Assembly (NCBI GenBank): GCA_964564785.1
Contig: CAZMCT010000087.1
Coordinates: 1 to 17,816 of the forward strand
Reading direction: 5' to 3'
DNA: 17,816 nt
Source of the DNA: CAZMCT01 sp964564785
Lineage (GTDB): Bacteria; Planctomycetota; Phycisphaerae; UBA1845; Fen-1342
Each line of letters begins with the position of its first letter. Within the stretch, counting starts at the first letter, position 1. Under the pieces are notes generated by a model, which was given only the letters and a program-made list of their open reading frames with translations, ran no database searches and was not told the origin of the DNA. The position numbers and the translations under genes are program-made. Positions 8,791-14,993 of the stretch are shown here, in pieces.

Positions 8791-9492
8791 TCATCCCGCC
8801 CCGGCCGGCCGGAACACCACGGCCGCCGCGTCGGCCAGGGGCGCGGCTCCGGGCGTCAGGCGGGCGAGCCAGCGTTTGGTCGCGGCAACGGCCGCCCGCG
8901 TTCGGGTGGCGAACCGGGCGGCGAGCGACCGAGCCCGCGGCAGGACGTCCGCGTCGGGCACGACCTCGCTTGCCAACCCCCACGCGAGGGCCTGCTCGGC
9001 TGAGAGCGGCTCGCCCGTCAGCAAGAGGTACCGCGCGCGGCGTTCGCCGACCAGCCGTAGAAGGCTCGGCATGATGACCGGCGCGACGAGCCCGCGCTGC
9101 ACGCCCGGATAGCCCAAGGTCGCGCTGCGGCCGAAGACTGCCAGGTCGGCGCAGCATACGAGCCCGGCGCCGCCTGCGGCTGCGGGTCCGTTGACTGCGG
9201 CGATGATCGGGCAGGGGGCCGTCTCGATGAGTGCCAGAAGGTCGCGCAGGGGGCGGGCGTCGTGCGGTTGACCTTCGTCGCCGCCGAGCACCTCGTCGAA
9301 GTCGAGGCCGGCACAGAACGCCGGCGGAGTCCCGGTCAGAATCACGGCGCCGACGGCGGCATCGGCGGCCGCGGACCGCAGGGCGGCGTCAAGCGCGGCG
9401 ATGAGCGATCGCGAGAGGGCGTTGCGGCGCTCCGTGCGATTGAGTGTCAACTCGAGCAAAGGACCCTCGCGATTCGTCAGCAAAGCGGACAT
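8791..9492 (-). CDS. Enoyl-CoA hydratase/isomerase family protein lacking catalytic glutamates
   Basis: A 233-aa crotonase-fold protein, slightly shorter than the usual 255-260 aa. It keeps the N-terminal NRTERRNALS segment (18-27), the oxyanion-hole loop AFCAGLDFDE (58-67), and AAVNGPAAAGGAG (98-110). In hydratases two glutamates activate water: one in the GGCEL motif and one in the FGxPE motif. Here both aligned positions are glycine (Gly110 in GGAGL and Gly130 in LGYPGV). The protein is therefore unlikely to be a standard enoyl-CoA hydratase; other crotonase-family chemistry (isomerase, hydrolase, decarboxylase) or a non-catalytic role is possible. ATG 9492 has AGGGGTG about 5 bases upstream. 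It lies 19 bp after the SecD-head lipoprotein gene and probably belongs to the same operon. Confidence 0.85.
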   Translation of the reverse strand: MSALLTNREGPLLELTLNRTERRNALSRSLIAALDAALRSAAADAAVGAVILTGTPPAFCAGLDFDEVLGGDEGQPHDARPLRDLLALIETAPCPIIAAVNGPAAAGGAGLVCCADLAVFGRSATLGYPGVQRGLVAPVIMPSLLRLVGERRARYLLLTGEPLSAEQALAWGLASEVVPDADVLPRARSLAARFATRTRAAVAATKRWLARLTPGAAPLADAAAVVFRPAGAG

Positions 9493-9511
9493 GGTTCACC
9501 CCTGACGGCGG

Positions 9512-10069
9512 TCATCCGCGAAACAGCGCCGGTGCCGTCGTGACGCCCGGCGGCGGGCGCGAGCTGCGGCGGGCGTTGAGTCGGTCGGCCAGTCTGGCGG
9601 CTTCGGCCGCGCCGAAATCGCCGTCGAGGTAGACCTTGCCCTGTCGCAGCGGGCCGCGGATCACCGGCGACATGACCAGCCGGCCGTCGAGGTAGATCGC
9701 CAGGCGATGCCCGACGTGCTCGGCCGTGAACGATTCGAGCGTGATCTCGCTGCCCGGGAGCAGCTCGAGCAGGAGGAGGTTGCGGTGGGAGCTACGGTAG
9801 ACGGACGCGAGCGCGATGTCCGCCTCGGTCAGGAACGGCTCCGCCGCCACGTACAGCGGCCGGCCCGCCTCGTCGGCAGCGGCGGTGAAGCCCTCGGCGG
9901 GCGAGGCCAGCGCCAGGTGGAACCGGACCTCGACCGGTGCGTCGGGTGGGGCGGGCGGGAAGAGCCGGCCGAGCAGGGCGCAGCCGGGGAGCAGGACCGC
10001 CGCGCAGGCCGTGAGGCACGCCCCGATCGGTATGTCCGGCGATGGGCGAAACGGCGGCACCGGCCTCAT
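9512..10069 (-). CDS. Lipoprotein with a SecD/SecF P1-head-like domain
   Basis: A 185-aa predicted lipoprotein. A hydrophobic signal leads to LLPGC at 26-30, and a Pro/Ala-rich linker follows. Residues about 78-165 resemble the periplasmic P1 head subdomain of SecD: a TEADIALAS segment, then TAEHVGHRLAIYLDGRLVMSPVIRGPL, then GDFGAAEAARLADRLN. In SecD this subdomain assists late protein translocation; here it stands alone without any SecD membrane helices. The ATG at 10069 was chosen because it overlaps the TGA of the upstream nucleotidyltransferase (ATGA) and has GGAGGG 5 bases before it; the longer frame from 10105 would overlap by 40 bases. Function is unknown. The SecD-head assignment rests on motif pattern only. 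Confidence 0.72.
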   Translation of the reverse strand: MRPVPPFRPSPDIPIGACLTACAAVLLPGCALLGRLFPPAPPDAPVEVRFHLALASPAEGFTAAADEAGRPLYVAAEPFLTEADIALASVYRSSHRNLLLLELLPGSEITLESFTAEHVGHRLAIYLDGRLVMSPVIRGPLRQGKVYLDGDFGAAEAARLADRLNARRSSRPPPGVTTAPALFRG

Positions 10070-11361
10070 GCTCGCCCTCCGCGGCGATCGTTCGCGGGAT
10101 CGCACGAGCTCGTTCGCAGCAGCTCGTCGAGCGCCGCGAGCGCCGCCGCGTGATCGTGGAGCGTCTCGTCGAGCTGTCGCGTGTACAGCTCGTCCAGAAG
10201 CCGACGAAACAGCGGTCCCGGTGTCAGGCCGCGCGCGATCAGGTCATCCCCCGTGATCAGCGGCGGCGGTTGCACCGACTCGGGCGCGATCCGCGCCAGC
10301 CGGTCCTCCAGAGCGGCGTCCCGGGCGGCCGCGTCGGCGAAATCGGCGTGCCGCGCCCGGGCCAGCGCCCGCAGAGCGGTGAAGTCCGGTCCGCTCATCA
10401 GTCGTTTGAGTTTGGCCAGCGTGGGTCGGCCGGGGTCGTCGAGATCGGCTTGGCGCGCGACCAGCCACGCCACGGCGCCCCGCTGTTCGTTCGACAGTGT
10501 CAGGTCGCGGGCGATCCGCTCGACCTCGTCGGGTGTGCAGTCCAGCAGGAGCACCGCCAGGGCGAGCTCGAACGTGGCTCGGGCAGGGAGCCGGCCGAGG
10601 AGGGTGGCGGTGCGGTCCGCCGCGGCCGCGTCCCACGCCGCGCCGGGCCACAGGTAGGGCAGCAGCCCGCCGTCGCGCAGCAGCTCCCAGGCGCGGGTCC
10701 GCGACGGATGCGCCAGCATCCGCTCGAGCTCCTCGCGGACGCGCTCCGGCGCGACCTGCACCAGCCGTGGCGCGTGGGCGCGGATCGCGGCCTGCGTCCC
10801 GGCTTCGAGCGCGAAACCCAACCGCGCCGCGAAGCGGACCGCCCGCAGCAGCCGCAGGTAGTCCTCGCTGAAGCGCGCGGCCGGGTCGCCGATGGCCCGG
10901 ATCAGCCTGCGCTCCAGGTCCGCCCGGCCGTCAACGTAATCCACGATCTCACGCCTCAGCGGGTCGAGAAACATGCCGTTGACGGTGAAGTCGCGCCGCC
11001 GCGCATCGTGTTCGGAGTCGCTGAGGGTGATCACCGTCGGGTGCCGACCGTCGAGATATGGCCCGTCCGCGCGGAACGTGGCGACCTCGACCCAGCGGCC
11101 GCGACGCTTCACGAGCACCACCCCGAATTGCGCCCCCACGTGCCGAGTCGTGCGAAACAGGCTGCTCACGCGCTCGGGCGGCGCATCGGTGGCCACGTCG
11201 TAGTCGCTCGGCGACTGGCCCAGCAGCAGGTCGCGCACGCAGCCGCCCGCGAGCACGGCCTGATGCCCGGCCGCAGCCAGTACGCCCACGATCTCGGTCG
11301 CCGGCCGGGCGGCCGCGGGCAGCTCAGCGTGAAATGGGATACGCTCCGGCACACGCGGCAT
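10066..11361 (-). CDS. CCA tRNA nucleotidyltransferase / poly(A) polymerase family protein
   Basis: A class II nucleotidyltransferase of 431 aa. Members add CCA to tRNA 3' ends or poly(A) tails to RNA; sequence alone does not separate the two here. The head domain shows GGCVRDLLLG at 39-48, the catalytic pair in DYD at 53-55, and a nucleotide-binding RRRDFTVNGM at 121-130. RAIGDP at 155-160 and the EDYLRLLRAVRFAARLGF helix (166-183), then ERVREELERML at 206-216, are typical neck/body motifs. The C-terminal 180 residues are Ala/Arg/Leu-rich and more variable. ATG 11361 was chosen because the family's conserved start region begins soon after. The frame extends further upstream through repeat sequence and is rejected. 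The Shine-Dalgarno is weak. The gene starts a probable operon with the SecD-head lipoprotein and the hydratase-like gene. Confidence 0.88.
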   Translation of the reverse strand: MPRVPERIPFHAELPAAARPATEIVGVLAAAGHQAVLAGGCVRDLLLGQSPSDYDVATDAPPERVSSLFRTTRHVGAQFGVVLVKRRGRWVEVATFRADGPYLDGRHPTVITLSDSEHDARRRDFTVNGMFLDPLRREIVDYVDGRADLERRLIRAIGDPAARFSEDYLRLLRAVRFAARLGFALEAGTQAAIRAHAPRLVQVAPERVREELERMLAHPSRTRAWELLRDGGLLPYLWPGAAWDAAAADRTATLLGRLPARATFELALAVLLLDCTPDEVERIARDLTLSNEQRGAVAWLVARQADLDDPGRPTLAKLKRLMSGPDFTALRALARARHADFADAAARDAALEDRLARIAPESVQPPPLITGDDLIARGLTPGPLFRRLLDELYTRQLDETLHDHAAALAALDELLRTSSCDPANDRRGGRA

Positions 11362-11428
11362 GATACCCGGCGGCGGCCGCGCCCTGCTGTCGGCCGGCCG
11401 CGGAAACCCTCCGGCGGCCTCTTCCGCC

Positions 11429-11642
11429 GTTGAAAAAGGGGCCCGCCTTGAAAGAGAGGGGAACCCGCACCGCGGGAGCGGCTGCTGGGTTGAAAAAGGG
11501 GGACCGGCACCGCGGCAGTCGTTATCGGCGCTACCGGGCGGGCGCTTTGGGGCGGAGCCAATCCCCTTTTTCAGCGGGCGGCGAATGCGTAGCGGCCGGC
11601 GGCTCGCCGGCCGGGTCGCCCCCGCTTTCGACGGGCTGCTAA
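11429..11642. repeat. Dispersed palindromic element, copy B, overlapping the stop of the BamE-like gene
   Basis: A compound array of related arms. GTTGAAAAAGGGG occurs at 11429-11441 and again at 11489-11502, with a degenerate TTGAAAGAGAGGGG at about 11448-11461. The inverted form CCCCTTTTTCAGC is at 11563-11575. A second, degenerate inverted arm at 11619-11642 ends in GGGCTGCTAA. That end contains the complement of the TAG stop of the BamE-like gene at 11639, just as copy A does for another gene. The short motif CACCGCGG recurs inside, after two of the arms. Frames through it give Arg/Lys/Gly-rich peptides typical of translated repeats, so no protein is called. It fills most of the gap before the nucleotidyltransferase start and may work as a 3'-end hairpin. 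Confidence 0.65.
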
Positions 11643-12001
11643 TCCTCGTCGATCCGCACCGTCTTGCGCCGCCGCTCGCGGACTTCGCCCTGCGGCGGCG
11701 GATCGGAATCGGGGTGCCGGCCCTCCCATTCACCCGTGCGGGAGTCCATCCATTCTTTGGCCCGCACGCGGCCATGCTCGTCGAAGTAAATCACGGCCGA
11801 GTAGTGCCGGTCGAGGTCGTTATAGAACCACTGATCCTGGAGGTCGGCCGTCGGTTTTCCGAGGATCCGGCGGACGTCCTCCCGGTTATCGACGTCCGCT
11901 CGAATCAGGTCAAACCGATCGCGGGTGAACTGCCGCTGGCAGCCGGCCAGCACGAGCAAGAGCAACCCGCCCCCGACACTCAGCATGGCTCGCCTGAACA
12001 T
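11639..12001 (-). CDS. BamE/SmpA-like outer-membrane lipoprotein
   Basis: A 120-aa lipoprotein with a clear signal and lipobox VLAGC (Cys21). The mature part follows the small BamE/SmpA (OmlA) pattern: an acidic helix with VDNREDVRRILGKP at 37-50, then WFYNDLDRHYSAVIYFDEHGRVRAKEW (58-84), two strands around an aromatic segment. BamE assists the beta-barrel assembly machinery in proteobacteria; in a planctomycete the role is only inferred. The C-terminal tail (about 95-120) is charged and Pro/Arg-rich. ATG 12001 follows AGGAGTG by 4 bases. A TATACT -10 lies at 12030-12035. The gene is separate from its minus-strand neighbours. The stop lies in repeat copy B. Confidence 0.75.
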   Translation of the reverse strand: MFRRAMLSVGGGLLLLVLAGCQRQFTRDRFDLIRADVDNREDVRRILGKPTADLQDQWFYNDLDRHYSAVIYFDEHGRVRAKEWMDSRTGEWEGRHPDSDPPPQGEVRERRRKTVRIDED

Positions 12002-12433
12002 GCGTCACTCCTGTCGCGAAACCGACGGAAGTATACCGGTCGGCCTCGGGATTAGACACACCTCGCCGGCCGCCGGATAGGTCGCACCGCGAAGCGGCTG
12101 AACGACCCGCGGTTCTATGCCGCAACGCCGAAGGTGGGCGGGGTGCCATGCCGGGTCGGCAGAACACAAGGTTCGCAGCGCCGCGAGCGCCTATACCTTT
12201 GCGCGGCGCGGGGGCTTCGAGCCCGGTTCGCCGCCCATATCGCGGCGGCCGGGTGCCCCCGCAACTCGGTGTGGCGAACCTTGCCGGGGCACGCGACCGG
12301 AAGACCCCGCCCCCGGTTCCCTGGGCCCCGCTGGATGGGCCGTAGACCCCGGTTGCATGGTGGACCGCGTGGCGTCGCTCGGACGGCGCGTGCGGCGACG
12401 ATCGGTGTCGTCGGCGCCGCGAGCCGGCGTCGC
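12002..12433. other. Intergenic region between the DUF11 cluster and the BamE-like gene
   Basis: 432 bp with no credible gene; long plus-strand frames across it are shadows of the DUF11 genes on the other strand. The right end has a 6-bp hairpin, CGACGA at 12396-12401 and TCGTCG at 12408-12413, shortly after the stop of the 266-aa DUF11 gene, which may mark its 3' end. The left end holds the -10 box of the BamE-like gene. In the middle a 10-bp inverted repeat, CAAGGTTCGC at 12167-12176 and GCGAACCTTG at 12274-12283, flanks GC-rich sequence and could be chance. Confidence 0.5.
12030..12035 (-). promoter_or_regulatory. -10 box of the BamE-like lipoprotein gene
   Basis: TATACT on the minus strand (12035 to 12030), identical to the -10 of the PEP-CTERM promoter. 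The predicted start gives a leader of about 22 nt, just enough for the AGGAGTG ribosome binding site. The -35 position is a poor match (TGTCTA at 17 bp). Confidence 0.45.
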
Positions 12434-13234
12434 TCAGTAAATGTGCGTGCTTTCCGTCTCCATGACGGGGGTTTCGATCTGATCGCTGCTCAGGTTGACG
12501 CGGAAGCGAGCATCGCCCTCCTTCACGCCCTTGACGGTCACGGTGAAGACCGCTTTGGCCTTCGGCGCAAGCGTGGCAAGCGGCGCGAACCTGATGGTCT
12601 TGCCGTCGGCCTTGCCTTCGGCGGCTCCGCCCGCCTTCACGAACTCCGTCTCCGCGGGCAGGATGCACTCGACCGCGATCTTCGTGCCGGTCTCCGTGCC
12701 CTGGTTCGTCACGGTGATCGTGTACGTCGTCTGGTTGCCGATTTCGACCGGATCGGGGTCGTCCACGCACTCGAGCAGGATGGCGGGGATGCCTTTCACC
12801 GGAAACTCGCACGCGGCCTGCGCTTCGGCGCAATACGCCACCTTCGCCGCGTTCCGCACGGTCGTGATCTGATTGCAGCGCACGTTCAGCTTCAGCGTGC
12901 GGCTCTGGCCCGGGTCGAGGTTACCGATCCGCCAGACAACGGTGTTACCCTCGCGCTGACCGTTATTGTCGGCGGCAAGAAACTCGACGCCGGCCGGCAG
13001 GTTATCGGTCACTACCACGTTCAGGGCCGGACCGGTGCCGCGGTTCGTCACGCTCAGCTCGAACGTGGCGTCGCGCCCCACGTAGCGCAGGGCGGGACAG
13101 CTCTTGCTGAGTTCGACCTGGGGTACGCCCGCCGGCGGGGGACCGGCCGGAGCGGGCTGGTCCGCTCGCGCCACCCCCACCACGCTGACCAACAGCACGA
13201 TCGTCCCGATCTCGCGAATTCCGCGACCTTTCAT
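12434..13234 (-). CDS. Secreted DUF11 (conserved repeat) protein, two domains
   Basis: A 266-aa secreted protein. The signal peptide is residues 1-24, probably cleaved after ARA. Two DUF11 beta-sandwich domains follow, about 38-146 and 148-266, each with the xYxIxVTNxG core and VTDxLPxG type motif. DUF11 domains are common in bacterial cell-surface and adhesion-type proteins; no enzymatic residues are seen. Both domains align with the last two domains of the 497-aa and 756-aa neighbours, including the linker GIPAILLExVDDPDP and an identical end ETESTHIY. It looks like a truncated-domain paralogue from duplication. ATG 13234 has AGGAGG 8 bases upstream; GTG 13237 is a less likely alternative. 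Cys pairs (for example in YCAEAQAAC) suggest disulfides in an exported protein. Confidence 0.88.
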   Translation of the reverse strand: MKGRGIREIGTIVLLVSVVGVARADQPAPAGPPPAGVPQVELSKSCPALRYVGRDATFELSVTNRGTGPALNVVVTDNLPAGVEFLAADNNGQREGNTVVWRIGNLDPGQSRTLKLNVRCNQITTVRNAAKVAYCAEAQAACEFPVKGIPAILLECVDDPDPVEIGNQTTYTITVTNQGTETGTKIAVECILPAETEFVKAGGAAEGKADGKTIRFAPLATLAPKAKAVFTVTVKGVKEGDARFRVNLSSDQIETPVMETESTHIY

Positions 13235-13320
13235 CACACGGTCCTCCTGGTGCCTGTTCAGACATGCCGAGCGGCGCTCACGCCTGGCGAAGTCACGCGC
13301 GCCGCCTCCACGCGGCAGCC

Positions 13321-13349
13321 GCCCGGCGCGGCCCCGGCACACGCCGGGC
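13321..13349. terminator. GC hairpin between two DUF11 genes
   Basis: GCCCGGCG at 13321-13328 pairs with CGCCGGGC at 13342-13349 across a 13-nt loop, about 30 bases after the stop of the 497-aa DUF11 gene. No T-tract follows on the minus strand, so termination would be weak or partial, allowing read-through into the 266-aa gene. Confidence 0.35.
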
Positions 13350-13378
13350 ACCGGCTGCCGGGTTCTGCCCAGCGACCC

Positions 13379-14872
13379 TCAGTAAATGTGCGTGCTTTCC
13401 GTCTCCTCGACCGGACTGGTCGTCTGGTCACTCTTCATCGTCACCTTGATGCGTGCGTCGGCCTCCCGCGTGCCCGTGGCAACCACCGTGTACGTGACGC
13501 GCGCCCGCGGCGCCAGCGTCGCCAGCGGGGCGAAGCGGATGTTCTGGCCGTCGACCATGCCGCGGGCCGGCCCGGACGCCGAGACATACTGCAACTCGGC
13601 CGGCAGAGCGCAGTCGATGACGATGTTGGTGCTCGGGGCCGAACCCTGATTGGTGACCTCGATGGTGTAGGTCACGGCGCCGCCGACCTCGATCGGATCG
13701 GGGTCATCCACGACTTCCAGCAGGATGGCCGAAATACCCGCGACGGTCAGCGTCGCACTGGCCGCGGTCTCGGCGCAGTAGGCTTCCGCCCGGGCCGTGG
13801 TTTGGAGCGTCCCGATCGCATTCGGCCTGACGGTCAGCTTCACCGTCCGGGCGTCCCGCGGCGCGAGCGTTCCGAGGTTCCAGCGGACCTGGCCGTCGGC
13901 GACCTGGCCGCCGTCGGCGGCGATGATGTCGGCCCCGGGGGGCACGAGGTCCGTCAGCACGGTGTCGCGGGCCGGTGCGTCGCCCGCGTTCCGCACCGTG
14001 ATCTCGAACGTCGCCACGCGGCCGACGTAGCGCAGGTCCGGACCGCGCTTGGTGATCGCGAGCACCGGCTGCCGAACGACAATCCGCGCCGACGCATCGG
14101 TCCTCTGGCCGCCGTCCTCCTCGGCCTGGGCCGTGTTGGCGAACGCTCCGGTCCGCGTGGCGCGCAACTCCACCGTGTACGCGCGCGACTGGCCGGCGGG
14201 CAGGTCGCCCACGGTGATGGCAAAGCTGCGGCGGCCATCGGTGGTGGTCAGCCCCTCGGGCAGCGGGTCCGTGATGCGCACGTTGCGCATGACCCCGCTG
14301 CCGCCGTTGCTCACCGTCAGGCGCATCAGGATCGGCTCGCAGATCAGGACCTCGGGCGAGAGCGTCTTCGCCAGCAGCAGCCGCGGCTCGACCACGCTCG
14401 TGCCGGCGCACGCGGTGGCGGCGACGCTCAGCGTCGCGCAGAAGTACAGCTCTTCCGCGGTGCTGGTCACCCCCCGCACGCGGATGGTCTGGGTGGTTCC
14501 GGCCGCGAGCCGGGGCCATGTCCAGCGCGCGGTTCGCTCCGCGGTCAGGCTCGCCTTGGGATCGGACGCCTGGGGCGCGAAGCCCGGCGGAAACTGCTCG
14601 ACGAGCACCACGTCCTGGAGGTCGCCGCGGATCAGGTTGGTGAGCCGGATCTGGTACTCGAGTTCCATCCCGGCCCGCACCTCGCGCGGTGTGAACCGCT
14701 CGAGCAACACCACGCTCGTCGCCCGATCACCGGTGGGATAGGCAACCTCGGTCCGGACCACGCCGGTTTGCGGCTGCGGCTCGGGCGGAGGCGGCCGTTG
14801 CTGCGCCCGCACCCCGGGCGCGGCGGCCGTCACGAGCGCCACGCAGGCCATCTTCCAATCAAAGTTGCGCAC
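13379..14872 (-). CDS. Secreted DUF11 (conserved repeat) protein, four domains
   Basis: A 497-aa exported protein. The N-terminal signal spans about 1-23 with likely cleavage after VRA, followed by a Gln/Pro-rich stretch. Four DUF11-type domains lie at about 55-160, 165-268, 269-378 and 380-497; the last two match those of both neighbours. Motifs include YQIRLTNL, LTVSNGG, FEITVRNAG and YTIEVTNQG cores with TDPLPEG/TDLVPPG loops. A role in surface layer or adhesion is an inference from the family. The start is GTG 14872, with an AGAG-rich weak ribosome site; ATG at 14851 (codon 8) is an alternative that would shorten the n-region. The end is ETESTHIY, encoded by 28 bases identical to the end of the 266-aa gene. 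Confidence 0.88.
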   Translation of the reverse strand: MRNFDWKMACVALVTAAAPGVRAQQRPPPPEPQPQTGVVRTEVAYPTGDRATSVVLLERFTPREVRAGMELEYQIRLTNLIRGDLQDVVLVEQFPPGFAPQASDPKASLTAERTARWTWPRLAAGTTQTIRVRGVTSTAEELYFCATLSVAATACAGTSVVEPRLLLAKTLSPEVLICEPILMRLTVSNGGSGVMRNVRITDPLPEGLTTTDGRRSFAITVGDLPAGQSRAYTVELRATRTGAFANTAQAEEDGGQRTDASARIVVRQPVLAITKRGPDLRYVGRVATFEITVRNAGDAPARDTVLTDLVPPGADIIAADGGQVADGQVRWNLGTLAPRDARTVKLTVRPNAIGTLQTTARAEAYCAETAASATLTVAGISAILLEVVDDPDPIEVGGAVTYTIEVTNQGSAPSTNIVIDCALPAELQYVSASGPARGMVDGQNIRFAPLATLAPRARVTYTVVATGTREADARIKVTMKSDQTTSPVEETESTHIY

Positions 14873-14935
14873 GTTCTTCTCTCGCTGCTTGCGTTCAGAC
14901 CACCCGGCCGACAGAACCTCTACCGTGTAAGGAAA

Positions 14936-14970
14936 CGAGGGGTGCCGAGCGGCCAGCTCGGCACCCCTCG
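14936..14970 (-). terminator. Strong intrinsic terminator of the 756-aa DUF11 gene
   Basis: A perfect 15-bp stem, CGAGGGGTGCCGAGC at 14936-14950 with its complement at 14956-14970, encloses a 5-nt loop. On the minus strand, the direction of the upstream gene, TTTCCTT follows directly. It is 23 bases beyond the stop at 14994 and 63 bases before the next gene's GTG. It should separate the 756-aa gene from the 497-aa gene, which would then need its own promoter. Confidence 0.85.
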
Positions 14971-14993
14971 AGGTTTCGCGGGCCGAGCCGCAA

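Noticed and set aside
11430..11642. Small plus-strand frame of about 70 codons rich in Lys, Arg and Gly
   Set aside because: It is a translation of the dispersed palindromic repeat, not a gene.
12219..12231. Possible tRNA T-arm (GGGCT TCG AGCCC hairpin with nearby GGTTCG)
   Set aside because: The loop has only three bases and no acceptor, D or anticodon arms can be assembled around it.
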